Below are positions 36,275 to 46,800 of a stretch of 64,000 nucleotides of DNA, piece by piece. Position numbers and translations under genes: made by a program. The DNA is taken from contig CAVZIJ010000003.1 in the NCBI GenBank assembly GCA_963775335.1, positions 372,001 through 436,000 of the forward strand. The letters run 5' to 3'. Within the stretch, counting starts at the first letter, position 1. The number at the start of each line of letters is the position of its first letter. The stretch is from CAVQCX01 sp963775335. Its GTDB lineage: Bacteria > Pseudomonadota > Gammaproteobacteria > Chromatiales > Chromatiaceae. The notes below the pieces were generated by a model. The model was not told the origin of the DNA and did not search any database. It worked only from the letters and a program-made list of their open reading frames with translations.

Positions 36275-37510
36275 ATGACAGACCAAGAAGATTTCGCAGC
36301 ACTCCTCGGCCAGCTCGATCGCCAGCACGCAACCAAGCCCAAGCGCTCGCCGCAGGTCGGCGATCTGGTCCATGGCACCGTAGCCTCCATTGGTCGCGAG
36401 CATGTCTACGTCGATCTGGGCGCCAAGACCGACGCCATCATCGACATCCAGGAGGTGACGGACGCGGACGGCAGCCTGACCCTCAAGGTGGGCGACGCGG
36501 TTGATATGGCCGTCAGCGCCATCAACGCCGACAGCGGCGCCCTGGTCCTGGGGAGCCGTCACGGGCAGCGCGTGCACGGGGCCGCGGGGCTGGAGGAGGC
36601 CTTCGAGCAAAGCCTCCCGGTGGAGGGGCAGGTCACCGGCGTCACCAAAGGTGGGATCGAGGTGAAGATCGCCGGGGTGAGGGCCTTTTGCCCCGCCTCC
36701 CAGGTCTCGCTGCATTTCGTCGAGGATCTCTCCACCTATATCGGCCAGCGCCTGGCCTTCCGCATCACCAAGTACGAGGGGGGCAGGTTCCCGAATCTGG
36801 TGCTCTCCCGGCGGGAGCTGCTGGAGGAGGAGCGCAAGGCCCAGGTGGTGGAGCTGCGGGCCAAGATAGCCCCGGGGGCCGTTCTGCCAGGGACCGTGAC
36901 CTCGCTGCAGAGCTATGGGGCCTTCGTGGATTTGGGCGGGGTGGAAGGCATGGTCCACATCAGCGAGCTGGCCTTCGAGCGGGTGCGCCACCCAAGCGAC
37001 CTGCTGAGCATCGGCCAGCAGGTGGAGGTGGCCGTGCTGCGGGTGGATCAGACGGATGACCCCAAGCGCCCGGAGAAGATCGCCCTGTCGCTGCGGACCC
37101 TGGCCCAGAATCCCTGGACGGATGCCGATCGGAAATTTCCGGTGGGCACCAAGGTGAAGGGCCGGGTGACCCGGGTGCAGCCCTTCGGGGCGTTCATCGA
37201 GCTGGCTCCGGGCGTGGAGGGCATGGTCCACATCAGCGAGCTGGGCGCCGGGCGGCGCGTGACTCACCCCAACGAGGTCCTCAACGCAGGGGACGAGGTG
37301 GAGGCGACGGTGCTGAGCGTGGATCTGGACAAACGCCGCATCGGGCTGTCCCTGGACCCGGCGCGTCAGGGCACGGCCGAGGGCGCTCCGCAGGCGGCAG
37401 ACTACGCCAAGCCCAGCCAAAGCATGGGCACCCTGGGGGACCTGTTGCGCCAGAGCATGAGTCAGGCAAGCGGGCAGGATCAGTCGCGGGGAAAGGGCAA
37501 GCGACGCTAA
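36275..37510 (+). CDS. Multi-S1-domain RNA-binding protein
   Basis: 411 residues from ATG 36275. Four S1 repeats: about 28-90 (GDLVHGTVASIGREHVYVDLGAK), 112-175 (GQVTGVTKGGIEVKIAGVRAF), 195-270 (GTVTSLQSYGAFVDLGGVEGMVHISEL) and 285-365 (GRVTRVQPFGAFIELAPGVEGMVHISEL). Repeats 3 and 4 are canonical, 1 and 2 diverged, the layout of short RpsA-like proteins. The C-terminus is Gln/Gly/Lys rich and disordered. It is probably a translation- or stability-related RNA binder distinct from ribosomal protein S1, which normally has six repeats. Confidence 0.87.
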   Translation: MTDQEDFAALLGQLDRQHATKPKRSPQVGDLVHGTVASIGREHVYVDLGAKTDAIIDIQEVTDADGSLTLKVGDAVDMAVSAINADSGALVLGSRHGQRVHGAAGLEEAFEQSLPVEGQVTGVTKGGIEVKIAGVRAFCPASQVSLHFVEDLSTYIGQRLAFRITKYEGGRFPNLVLSRRELLEEERKAQVVELRAKIAPGAVLPGTVTSLQSYGAFVDLGGVEGMVHISELAFERVRHPSDLLSIGQQVEVAVLRVDQTDDPKRPEKIALSLRTLAQNPWTDADRKFPVGTKVKGRVTRVQPFGAFIELAPGVEGMVHISELGAGRRVTHPNEVLNAGDEVEATVLSVDLDKRRIGLSLDPARQGTAEGAPQAADYAKPSQSMGTLGDLLRQSMSQASGQDQSRGKGKRR

Positions 37511-37619
37511 CGGTTGCGGCCGGATGGGGAAGGCGCTTCGCTTTTCCCGTTCGGCGGAAGGCGCTTCGCTTTTCCGCCCTACATGGGCTGCCAGCATTCG
37601 GTTCGGTGTGTGGGGTGCG

Positions 37620-38939
37620 CTACTGGCCCTGCCGTGCCTGCCGCTTGCGGTAAAGGTGCATCATCGGCCGCACGGAGATGCCGTGCAACAGGATGGAGAC
37701 GGTCACTGTTGCCAGCGTGATGGCTGTGATCTGCTCCGCCATGGGGCGCGGGATGCCATGATGGATGGAGTACATCAGGTAGTAGACCGAGCCTATGCCC
37801 CGGATGCCGAACCAGGCGATCAGCGTGCGTTGGTCGCGGGAGACCGGTGCGCCGAGCAGGCCGAGCCACACCGAGGCAGGACGGATCGCCACGAACAACA
37901 GCGCGATGAGCGCTATGCTGCTGGCGGGCAGATGGGCGAATGGCAACATGGCCCCCACGACCAGCACGATGACCAATTCTCCGATGCGCTCCATCTGGCC
38001 GTTGAAGCCCCTGACTGCCTGCATCATGTAAGCGCTGGCATGATCGGCGTGGGTCGCGTGGGTAGCGTGGGCGACGGGCTCCTCGTCGGGCTGGCTGGCG
38101 GCTCCCGCGGCGGGCGGGTGAAGCTTGCCGGACTGCTCCTTCACCCTCTGCAGGGCGAGACCGGCGGCGAGCACGGCCAGAAAACCATAGGTGCGAGCGA
38201 GCACCGCGAGTCCGTAGGCGAGGGCGATGAGACCCAGGGCGAGAAACTCGTCCAAACCGACGGATTCCTGATGACGGGTGCGTAGATAGACCACCAGCCG
38301 GCCGACCAGCGCGCCCAGGGTGCCGCCGATCAGCAGGCCGCCGGCAATGGCCCAGACCAAGTCCATCGTCAGCCAGCGCCAGCCCCCTGCGCCCAGATCG
38401 TGCAGACCCAGCAGGCCCAGGCCAAGCATCACGAAGGGAAACGCGGTGCCGTCGTTCAGGCCGCCCTCGCCGGTGAGGCTGAATCGCAGCCGGTCGCGAT
38501 CGCCAGACGACCCGACCTGGATGGCCAAGGCGAGCACCGGGTCGGTAGGGGCGAGAATCGCTCCCAGCAGGACCGCCCCGCCCAGCGGCAGACCAAGGCC
38601 CACCATGCCGAAGACGGCGACCAGGGCCACGGTCAGCGTCATGGACAGGAACGCCAGGCGCAGCGGCAACAACCAGTGCCGATTCGAGAGCGGCAGGCCC
38701 AGCTTCAGACCGGCCGAAAACAGCGAGATCAGCACCGCCACCTCGGCGACCCGTTCCAGGAGAGCGGCGTGGAGAAATGGGTGGGGCGTCAACACGGCCC
38801 AGCCGGCCGGACCCAGGCAGAAGCCCGTTGCCAGATAGAGCATGGCGGTGCTCAGGGGCAGCCTTTTCAACAGGGTGCCCGACAGAGCCATGGTGATCAG
38901 CAATCCACCGACGACGAGCGCCCAGGTTGCGAAGGTCAT
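37620..38939 (-). CDS. Cation:proton antiporter, CPA1 (NhaP-like)
   Basis: 439 residues from ATG 38939. About 12 membrane helices. The core motif ILAPTDPVLALAIQV and the later GEGGLNDGTAFPFVMLGLG (conserved ND pair) identify the Na/H exchanger domain. Between helices lies a hydrophilic, His-rich loop (HATHATHADHAS near residue 300) that is unusual and could sense pH or metal. The cation is not predictable from sequence. Probably monocistronic. Confidence 0.9.
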   Translation of the reverse strand: MTFATWALVVGGLLITMALSGTLLKRLPLSTAMLYLATGFCLGPAGWAVLTPHPFLHAALLERVAEVAVLISLFSAGLKLGLPLSNRHWLLPLRLAFLSMTLTVALVAVFGMVGLGLPLGGAVLLGAILAPTDPVLALAIQVGSSGDRDRLRFSLTGEGGLNDGTAFPFVMLGLGLLGLHDLGAGGWRWLTMDLVWAIAGGLLIGGTLGALVGRLVVYLRTRHQESVGLDEFLALGLIALAYGLAVLARTYGFLAVLAAGLALQRVKEQSGKLHPPAAGAASQPDEEPVAHATHATHADHASAYMMQAVRGFNGQMERIGELVIVLVVGAMLPFAHLPASSIALIALLFVAIRPASVWLGLLGAPVSRDQRTLIAWFGIRGIGSVYYLMYSIHHGIPRPMAEQITAITLATVTVSILLHGISVRPMMHLYRKRQARQGQ

Positions 38940-39230
38940 GGTGGATAGGGGTGGGCCCAATCAATCAACTCCTTGCCGGCGACCCTGTTTTCATTGTCAT
39001 GGCTGCAATGCCGGCTCCCGATGCGCCCGGCGTTGCGCACCGCAGCACGCCCCCCGCGGGCACGGCAATCCGGAGGTTGCCGGGGACGTGGAGCTCAGTG
39101 CAGTCTGGTAAAGCGAGGGCCACTCGCAGGATGCCACCTGCTCCTGGGCTCGCCGGAGCAAGGGAAATCAAAAGATCCGATGGGGGGTAGGCGGTCGTCC
39201 AAGCGCTGACGGCATCTCGCGGGGTGGCCG

Positions 39231-39440
39231 TCAGTCGATCCAGCTTCCGTCGTAGTACTCCTGGCTGGAGTCGTTAAGCAGGTAGTAATGTGGCTGACCT
39301 ATATGGTTGGCGCTTTCGCAAGCCTCCAGGGCGGCGTTGAACTGCTGAAAATGGCTCACCTCGGTGTGGCGGTATGACGAGAGCAGTCCAGAGACCAGAT
39401 GCTCGAGGGTGAGCTTTTGGGACATCATCAAGCGATACAT
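39231..39440 (-). CDS. Small hypothetical protein (69 aa)
   Basis: MYRLMMSQKLTLEHLV, with a ggagct ribosome site just upstream. A helical, acidic protein ending YYDGSWID, with aromatic residues clustered in the last 20 positions. No family recognised. The upstream open frame (to 39908) is probably not translated. It is grouped with two other small minus-strand genes. Confidence 0.6.
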   Translation of the reverse strand: MYRLMMSQKLTLEHLVSGLLSSYRHTEVSHFQQFNAALEACESANHIGQPHYYLLNDSSQEYYDGSWID

Positions 39441-39651
39441 CGATAGCTCCTTGTCGGTGGGGGCAGCAGATCCGTTCGGCACCGGTGGGGTACGCGGGTC
39501 TTGATCTAGGCAAGTCGCAGCCGTTGGTCCATTGGCCCCAGCTTTGGCGGCGGCGCGAGTCGGAAGAGTGAGTCTAGGGTTGGCGTGCCCAAGAGTGCGG
39601 AACCGGGGAGGAACCGGCATCTTCCTGGCCGCGATGATCGAGTGGGCATCG

Positions 39652-39780
39652 TCAATGCTTGACCACAAATGGCACGAAATCGCCAGCATCTTTCTTTGCC
39701 TGTTTGGCCGCTTTCTTCTCCTTAGGGGTCCGTGAGGCCGGCTTTTTTGCCTCCTTGTTGGGCCGCTGAGATTTGGACAT
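39652..39780 (-). CDS. Small basic protein (42 aa)
   Basis: MSKSQRPNKEAKKPASRTPKEKKAAKQAKKDAGD... A Lys/Ala-rich, highly basic and probably disordered peptide with an ATG at 39780 and stop at 39652. Proteins that start MSK...NKEAKKP are scattered through gammaproteobacteria without assigned function; nucleic-acid or ribosome binding is plausible from charge alone. Confidence 0.6.
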   Translation of the reverse strand: MSKSQRPNKEAKKPASRTPKEKKAAKQAKKDAGDFVPFVVKH

Positions 39781-39976
39781 CGCATGTACTCCCATGTGTG
39801 TGGTCGGGGGACGAAAGGGCGGCGGTGGGGGGGGGCGGGACAGGCTCGATTCGGGACGCGTCCCGGTAACGAAATTCGATCCGGAGAACCCGTGTGCCCG
39901 GGGCGCACGCGGCGCGCCCTGTCATCAATGAAAGACCTGCTCCGGCGGCAACGCCTGGGGATGATGCTCTCCAGCC

Positions 39977-40294
39977 TTATCCGCCGCGGTCATCGCCATC
40001 TGCGGCTTCGAAGGGCAAGCGCAGATTCGGGTGGTCGAGCGGCACGGCGAGGTATGCCTCGCGAGTCGTCTCGGTGTCGAAATAGACGGTCAGGTCGCCG
40101 TCTACCACGCAAGGATGGCTTGCGGCGTCCTGGACATCGTTGCCGGTCATGGGGTCCGTGGTGCTGACGCGATGCTCCGGCTCGTGCAACCGGTGGCTCT
40201 GCGTTCGATCGCGGGGCAACGGGTCGGAAGCCACCCAGTTCAAGTATTCGTACTTGATGGGGGGCGTCGGTCTGGAAGGTGACGAAGTCGACAT
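39977..40294 (-). CDS. Hypothetical protein (105 aa)
   Basis: From ATG 40294 (MSTSSPSRPTPPIKYEYLNWVASDPLPR), behind ctcctg-complement ggagaac. The N-terminal third is Pro/Ser rich. A more structured C-terminal half (CVVDGDLTVYFDTETTREAYLAVPLDHPNLRLPFE) follows. No family recognised. The frame is open upstream to 40396, but the ribosome site supports this start. Confidence 0.6.
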   Translation of the reverse strand: MSTSSPSRPTPPIKYEYLNWVASDPLPRDRTQSHRLHEPEHRVSTTDPMTGNDVQDAASHPCVVDGDLTVYFDTETTREAYLAVPLDHPNLRLPFEAADGDDRGG

Positions 40295-40716
40295 GCTGTT
40301 CTCCTGTGGCGCATCGCCGGTCGCCCGTAAGCTGCGCGGTGTGCGCTGCTCTGCGGCGAAGCTCCATCCTATTTGTGCTGACGCCAATCGCGGCATGGGA
40401 TGTGGCGAATTGTCGACTTTGACGATAGGCCTTTCGTCCGGAAATAGCTCATCACATTAACTGATGGCGCGCGGACAAGCCCGCAGCCTGCGGTGTGAGG
40501 CCAGGGCGGCCTTGTCTCGGACCTGGATCAAAGGCCGACTCGGCGTAGCTCCGTGTTAGCAGAGCGGTCGGCACCGCTGCGGCCGTTCTGGCCGGATCGG
40601 ACAACGCCGTCACCCCGCCGGAGCGGGGCTCGGGTCGCGGTAGTAGACTGGGTCGTGCCTGCCCGCTCCAGGGACTGGGGGGCGCTTCCCACAACCGACA
40701 ACCAGGGGGACTTCCC
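40295..40716. other. Intergenic stretch between divergent genes
   Basis: About 420 bp between the minus-strand hypothetical gene and the plus-strand transglutaminase-like gene. It should contain both promoters; no site can be defined by eye. Confidence 0.4.
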
Positions 40717-41613
40717 GTGCGGCGTCTCCATATCAGACACCTGACCGAGTATCTGTTCTCCGCGCCTGTGTCGCTGCTCCCGCATCGGCTGCTGCTGCGC
40801 CCCAGGGAGAATCACAACGTGCGGATCGAATCGTCGATCCTGAATGTCGTTCCGGACCATACCCTGCAATGGAAGCGCGACGTGCTGGACAATTCGGTGG
40901 CGTTGTTGAGCTTCTCGCAGGCGTCGATGCGGCTGCGGATCGAGAGCAGCGTGGTCATCCACCACTATGAAGACAACCCCTTCGATTTTCTGTTGGACGA
41001 CTATGCGGTGGTCCATCCCTTCGACTACGCTCCGGAGGAGCGGGCCGACCTCGCACCTTTCCAGCGGGCTGTCTATCCCTCCGACGCCGAGGCAGTCGAG
41101 GGTTGGCTCGGTGGCCTGGGCCTGCAGCGTCCCACGGAGACCTTTGCGCTGCTGGACCGGATGAATCGCGGGATTGCGGGCGGACTTCTGTATCAGATGC
41201 GCGAGGAGCCGGGTGTGCAGTCGCCCGCGCTGACGCTGGCGCTCCGCAGCGGCTCCTGTCGGGATTTTGCGGCCTTGCTCATGGAGGCGTGCCGCCACCT
41301 GGGCCTGGCGAGCCGTTTCGTGAGCGGCTATCTGTACGCACCGGGTATCGATGCGGGCCAGGGCTCGACCCATGCGTGGGCCGAGGTCTACCTTCCGGGC
41401 GCCGGTTGGAAGGGATTCGATCCCACCAGCGGCGAGGTGACCGGCAACCGGCATATCGCGGTGGCCGTGGCCCGCCATCCGGAGGCGGTGCCGCCGGTGG
41501 CGGGAAGCTACGTCGGTCCAACCGGGGAGGGCCCGGTGCTGAGGGTGGACGTGCAGGTCGGTGGGCTCTCTGAAGGAATCCCCGACGAAGGAGGCACGGC
41601 CGCCCGCCCATGA
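40717..41613 (+). CDS. Transglutaminase-like cysteine protease-fold protein
   Basis: 298 residues, GTG start. The N-terminal beta-rich domain (HIRHLTEYLFSAPVSLLPHRLLLRPR, residues 4-110) is the Bact_transglu_N type. The catalytic triad is visible: Cys181 (SGSCRDFAALLMEACR), His219 (STHAWAEVYLPG) and Asp235 (GWKGFDPTSG). The tail is Gly/Pro rich. Such proteins are thought to act as peptidases or amidases, and no substrate is shown. An IS5 remnant begins 21 bp past its stop and may have replaced neighbouring genes. Confidence 0.88.
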   Translation: MRRLHIRHLTEYLFSAPVSLLPHRLLLRPRENHNVRIESSILNVVPDHTLQWKRDVLDNSVALLSFSQASMRLRIESSVVIHHYEDNPFDFLLDDYAVVHPFDYAPEERADLAPFQRAVYPSDAEAVEGWLGGLGLQRPTETFALLDRMNRGIAGGLLYQMREEPGVQSPALTLALRSGSCRDFAALLMEACRHLGLASRFVSGYLYAPGIDAGQGSTHAWAEVYLPGAGWKGFDPTSGEVTGNRHIAVAVARHPEAVPPVAGSYVGPTGEGPVLRVDVQVGGLSEGIPDEGGTAARP

Positions 41614-41634
41614 GCATCGAGGGGTCCTGGAGAG

Positions 41635-42030
41635 ATGCTGCGCATTCACTTTCTGCAGCACTGGTTCAACCTCTCGGACCCCGCGGCAGAGGAAGTGCTG
41701 TACGACTGGCGGGCGTTGCGCCGTTTCGTGGGAACCGATCTGGGCCGCGAGCCGGCCCCCGCCGAGAATGAAGGCGCACATCGGAGTGGACAGCCGGCCC
41801 GAGCTGATCCACTCGGTGGTAGCCACGGCCGCGAACGTCCACGACAGCCGGGTGCTTGGGGACTTGCTGGACGGGGACGAAACCCGCGTGTGCGGAGACT
41901 CGGCCTACGCCAACCGAGGTGAGACGATTCGCGAGGCGGCGCCCAAGGCGCAGGACTTCACCCTCGAGAAGGGCCACCGCTGCCGGAAGCTGAGCGAGGA
42001 AGAGCGCGCGAAGAATCGCACCAAGTCGGC
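41635..42030 (+). pseudogene. IS5-family transposase remnant
   Basis: Starts mid-protein (MLRIHFLQHWFNLSDPAAEEVLYD, then DWRALRRFVGTDL). About 120 codons are missing near 41760, where the frame changes to MKAHIGVDSRPELIHSVVATAANVHDS, GDSAYANRGETIREAAP and EERAKNRTKS. The first catalytic Asp region and the C-terminal YREK part are missing, and no inverted repeats were found. Inactive. Confidence 0.85.
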
Positions 42031-42105
42031 TTGGGCACGTTCCCCGGGAAAATCGAAGAACGCCTCTGTCGGCGTGGATAAATCAGCCCTTCCCTAAAGG
42101 CGTTG

Positions 42106-42825
42106 TCAAGCGATGGTCCAGTTACCGGCCATTTCGAGCGTAGCATTGAGTGTGGCCGGATCCGTCAGCTCTCCGATGCCGGATGCAGACAGGTGCGCGT
42201 TCATCCCAATGCGGCCAAAACGTTTGCCCAGTGATGCGATGTGCGCGCTTGCCGTTTGGTGCATCTCACCCGACAGCGTAGGGATTCCACGATGCGGCGC
42301 AAAAATCGCGAGGACATCCTGAAGGGTCAGGGCGAATTGGGCCACCTGCGTGCCCTCTTTGAACGACTCCGGCTTATCAAAAGAGGCCCCCGGCCCTTTA
42401 CGCTGGTAGATGGTGAGAGTGCCCATCACATCGAGCACGCGCATCTTGCCTTCGATAATGCGCTCTCGCAACGTGCCCTCCGTGTACGTGGTCATCAGCG
42501 CCGTCGAGACATTGTGCGGCTGCCCGGCGAACAGATTACCGGCCGCGACTTCCGCCAGCTTGACGAGATAACCGAACGAGGTGAACGCTTCTCCTTTCGG
42601 ACCACTCTGCAGGATCCGAGCAACAAATTCTCCCCCGCTGGCGCCAGTGGGTCCGCCGCCGACAAGACCATGGTGCGGTTCGCGGGCAGGCACTGCCGGC
42701 GCCGTGCCGGCGAGCATCGCGCCGACGGCGAGGGCGCCTGCTCCGGCGAGAACTTTCCGCCGGGACACTTCGCCAACTGTGTCCGAGTCGTCGGCGGCGG
42801 GCGTGGAGCTGTTATCGGTTTCCAT
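42106..42825 (-). CDS. Tat-exported protein of unknown function
   Basis: 239 residues from ATG 42825 behind gaggag. A Tat-type signal is plain: SRRKVLAGAGALAVGAMLAGTAPAVPA (about 20-46). The mature domain has no recognised family; it contains FVARILQSGPKGEAFTSFGYLVKLAEV and an Ala-rich C-terminal half. Tat export suggests a cofactor or folding in the cytoplasm. It is 980 bp upstream of, and divergent from, the PKS-NRPS gene, so a link to that cluster is possible but unproven. Confidence 0.75.
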   Translation of the reverse strand: METDNSSTPAADDSDTVGEVSRRKVLAGAGALAVGAMLAGTAPAVPAREPHHGLVGGGPTGASGGEFVARILQSGPKGEAFTSFGYLVKLAEVAAGNLFAGQPHNVSTALMTTYTEGTLRERIIEGKMRVLDVMGTLTIYQRKGPGASFDKPESFKEGTQVAQFALTLQDVLAIFAPHRGIPTLSGEMHQTASAHIASLGKRFGRIGMNAHLSASGIGELTDPATLNATLEMAGNWTIA

Positions 42826-43495
42826 CTGAATCTCCTCTTTCCCCAAACCTGGTACCAAGTGAGTGGTGGCGGGCTTCTCCGGAGCTCCATGGCTCCGCGC
42901 GCCGGTCCCCGGACAGAGGATATCGGGCGAGCCGTGACTCCGAACAAGTGCTCTCCAATCTAGTCAGCAATGTGCGCTGCGTCAACCTGGGATCAGTATT
43001 CGGGTCCCTGCAAAACGGTGCGGGGACTGGAAACGCTGCGCGTTCCGGGCTTCCCTCTGTGCGGACGGAGCTGATTGGCTACGGTGGCTTGCGCAAGGCT
43101 CCCAAAGCCCTGGCCCAGCTGTCGGCGGCCTTCCGCGTGACCAGGATCTGCCGCCGTGCCCGCGTGAGCGATGACAACCCTTTCTCCAAGGCCTAGTTCA
43201 GGACGCTTAAAGGCCGCCGGCTCGCTCCCCCCGCACCTCGGCTCCCTGGATAACGCCAGGGGCCAGGGTCGGGCTGTCGTCCACGGGTACAACCGCGACA
43301 CCCAGGGAAAACGGGATCCGGCAAGCTCGGGCCAAGCCCTGGAGTCGCGTTCACAACCACTCCTACCGATCCCAGAAGCGGCGGCCCGAGCTTCAGAGGT
43401 CCCCAGCGGCGATCCGGATGAGCCCGGCCGCGAGCCCGCCGAATGACGAGCAGCCAGTTGCGTAGCCACGCTGGCATAGACGCCGTTCCCTCTCA

Positions 43496-43524
43496 TTGAC
43501 AAGCGCTGCTTTCCCTCTGATACC
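43496..43524 (+). promoter_or_regulatory. Candidate sigma-70 promoter for the PKS-NRPS operon
   Basis: A consensus -35 ttgaca (43496-43501), 17 bp, then gatacc preceded by t (43519-43524) as a weak -10. It would place transcription start about 275 bp before the PKS ATG. Only the -35 box is strong. Confidence 0.3.
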
Positions 43525-43648
43525 ATCGACAAGACCTCCGGGACCGGGGCGACGGCGACATACACAGGCGGCACCGGCCAGGCGATGAGACCGGCTGGGC
43601 GGGGGCACGAATCCGGGAAGCGGGGCGGGAGCAGCACGGCGGGAACGT

Positions 43649-43664
43649 CGATAACGAGTTATCG
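43649..43664. promoter_or_regulatory. Dyad cgataac-ga-gttatcg, possible operator
   Basis: Perfect 7-bp inverted repeat with a 2-bp centre, AT-rich against its surroundings, lying between the candidate promoter and the PKS-NRPS start. It could bind a dimeric regulator; no regulator gene is nearby. Confidence 0.35.
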
Positions 43665-43807
43665 TTGGCCAATTACCCAACAACAGCCGAGCGTTCCTCC
43701 GTGGGCGCGAATAGATCAGACCTTCCTTTAATTGAAGACCGCCGGCGTTGCTTCATCCGTAGCGCCCGGCGGATTGCCGGCGCTGGCGCGAAGGACCGGT
43801 TCCTGGG

Positions 43808-46800
43808 ATGACGACTGAGCGTGCCCGGAGCGGTGTCGCCCTCGTAGGCATTGGATGCCGGCTGCCCGGACACTCGAATTCTCCGGAAGAGCTCTGGCAG
43901 TTCCTGTGCAGGGGCGGCGACGCGATCAGCGAGATTCCGGACGAACGCTTCGATGTCCAGCGATTCTACGATCCGGACCCATCCCGACCCGGCCGCTTGT
44001 ATGTAAAGCGTGCGGGCATTGCCGACAACGTCGGCCGTTTTGATGCATCCTTCTTCGGTATCTCGCAGCGCGAGGCTGCCCAAATGGATCCTCAGCAGCG
44101 AATGCTGCTCGAGGTGGCTTGGGAAGCCCTCGAGGACGCGGGCATTCCGGCCGAGCGAATCGCCGGAACGCGCGCCGGCGTGTATGTGGGGATATCCAGC
44201 CACGATTTCGCCAGCAGGCTCGCGCGCGACGTGAACCGCAACCGCATCGAGTCCCACACCCTCACGGGCACCGCCTCGAGCATCGCGGCAAACCGGCTCT
44301 CGTATGCCTTCGATCTGCGCGGACCGAGCATGGCGATCGACACGGCGTGCTCGTCGTCACTGACGGCTGTTTATCTGGCCTGCCGTTCCCTGTCGGCTGG
44401 TGAGTGCGAGTTGGCTCTGGCTGGCGGAGTCAATCTTTTTCTGGCTCCGGAAACCGCGATTAGCATGGCCAAGGCGTCCATGCTCTCGCCGGACGGGCGC
44501 TCGAGGGCCTTCGACGCCCGGGCCGACGGCTATGTGCGGGGCGAAGGGGCTGGTGTGGTTGTCTTGAAGCCACTTGAGGCGGCACTGCGAGACCGGGACC
44601 GGATCTATGCGATCGTGCGCGGTTCGGCGGTCAATCAGGATGGACGCACCCTGGGCCTCACCGTTCCAAGCGCGAACGCGCAGGCGTGCATGATTCGAGA
44701 AGCTTTGCGGGAGGCCGACGTATCTCCCGCTGAGGTGCAATACGTGGAGGCGCACGGCACCGGGACGCCGATCGGCGATCCTATCGAGGCCGCGGCCATC
44801 GGCGAGGTATTCGGTGAGCGCGACGCCGACAGCACGTGCATTATTGGCTCGGTCAAGACCAACATCGGGCACCTGGAAGCGGCGGCCGGTATTGCGGGCC
44901 TGATCAAGGCGTCACTGGCCTTGAAGCACGGAGTTATTCCGCCAAGCCTGAATTTCGAAACCTGGAACCCCGCGATTCCATTCGACCGTCTGCGGCTGCG
45001 CGTGGCGACCGAGCTGCAGCCCTGGCCTACAGCAGCGGGCCGGCGCATGGCCGCCGTCAACTCCTTTGGCGTGGGTGGCGCCAATGCGCATGTGCTGCTC
45101 GAAGGGCCGCCCCCGGCCCGCGATGCTGGGCGTGGCTGCGAGGGGCCGCATGTGCTGTTGCTCTCGGCGAAGACGGTCGAAGCGCGGTCGCAAGCCGTGG
45201 GGTGCTACGCAACTTTCCTGCGCAATCGCGAAGCTCCGCTGAGCGATATTTGCTACAGCGCTGCCGTTCGACGAACCCATCATCAGCACCGAATGGCCGT
45301 TGTCGGCGGAACCGCCGAGGAACTGGCGAACCGGCTTGAGGCAGGTGCGACGGATGTGATCGCCGGGTCAGCTCCGCACGGTAGCGTGCCAAAGCTGGCG
45401 TTCGTCTACTCGGGCATGGGCTTGCAGCGGGCCGGCATGGGAAGGGAGCTGCTGCGCTCGGAGCCGGTCTTTCGCGAAGTGCTGGAAACGTGCGACGCGC
45501 TGTTGCAGCGGTGGGCGGGATGGTCACTGCTCCATGCGTTTGAGGACGACGACGAGGCGCGCGCCTCGGAGCCCGCAGTCGCGCAGGTGACGAACTTCGC
45601 GCTGCAGGCGGCCCTGACGAATCTGTGGAGCGCGTGGGGCGTGGTTCCGGATGCGGTCATTGGCCACAGTGTCGGGGAAGTCGCGGCGGCCTATGCGGCC
45701 GGAGCGTTGTCCCTCGAAGACGGCCTGCGGCTGGCCTATCATCGCGGGCGGTTGGCGCAGAGACTGCACGGAACCGGGAGCATGCTGGTGGCCGCGATGT
45801 CTGCCGCGCAGGCCACCGCGCTGCTCTCGGGGCGCGATTCGCACGCTGTGCTCGCCGCTGTCAACAGCCCGACGTCGGTGACGCTATCCGGCGACGCCGA
45901 GCTCTTGTCCGAAATCGCGGCGGGGCTCGAGCAGCAGCAGGTATTCGCGCGATTCGTGCCGGTGAATGTGCCGTATCACGGCCCGGCGCTCGATCCGTTC
46001 CGGGAGGAGTTGCTCGACAGCCTGCGGACGCTCGCGCCCCAGCGGTTGAGCATTCCGATGGTTTCGACGGCATCCGGGGAGTGGGTGAACGGCGTGCCGC
46101 TCGAAGCGGGGCACTGGTGGAACGAGCTCCGTAATCCGGTGCAATTCGCGCGCGCCCTGGATCTGCTGATCGAGGACCGCGTCGAATTGTTCCTGGAGGT
46201 AGGACCGCATTTCTCCCTGAAGGCCCCGATCTCCGAATGTCTGGCGCATCGATCTCGCCAAGGCACGGTGCTGTCATCGCTCCGGCGCGGGGAAGACGAT
46301 CGCGCCTCCATGCTGCGGGCTGCCGCGAATCTACATGTTCGCGGCCGGCCCGTCGCATGGTCAGAGGTCTTCCCTCGACGGGGCTCCTGCACGGTTCTTC
46401 CTTTGTACCCGTGGCAGCGGGAACTTTTGGGAACAGGATGGGTCGGCGACGACTCAGCCTGCCAGGCCGCTGGGACCGAGAGCGGGCATCCTTTGTTAGG
46501 GGTGCGGATCCATTCGGCGCGGCCGTGCTGGCAGGTGAATCTGGCCGAGGATCGCTATGGTTATCTTGACGGACACCTGGTCCAGGATGCCGCTGTCGTG
46601 CCGGCGGCGGCGTACGTGGAGGCAAGCCTCGAAGCCGCCGCTGCGCTGTGGCCCGATACCGGAGGCCACATCGAGCAGATCGAATTTCGCACGATGCTCG
46701 TATTGCCCGCGGGCCGCGCGTCTTGGATGCAATGGACGTGCGACACCGATGGCGCGTTCGAGATCTTCTCGGCTCCGCACACCGACGCTTCCTGGACGGC

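Larger units (their letters stand above)
42826..43807. other. Long leader region upstream of the PKS-NRPS gene
   Basis: About 980 bp without a convincing gene, separating the divergent Tat-protein and PKS-NRPS genes. It contains the candidate promoter at 43496 and the dyad at 43649 listed separately. The length suggests more regulation than a simple promoter needs, or decayed sequence. Confidence 0.5.
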
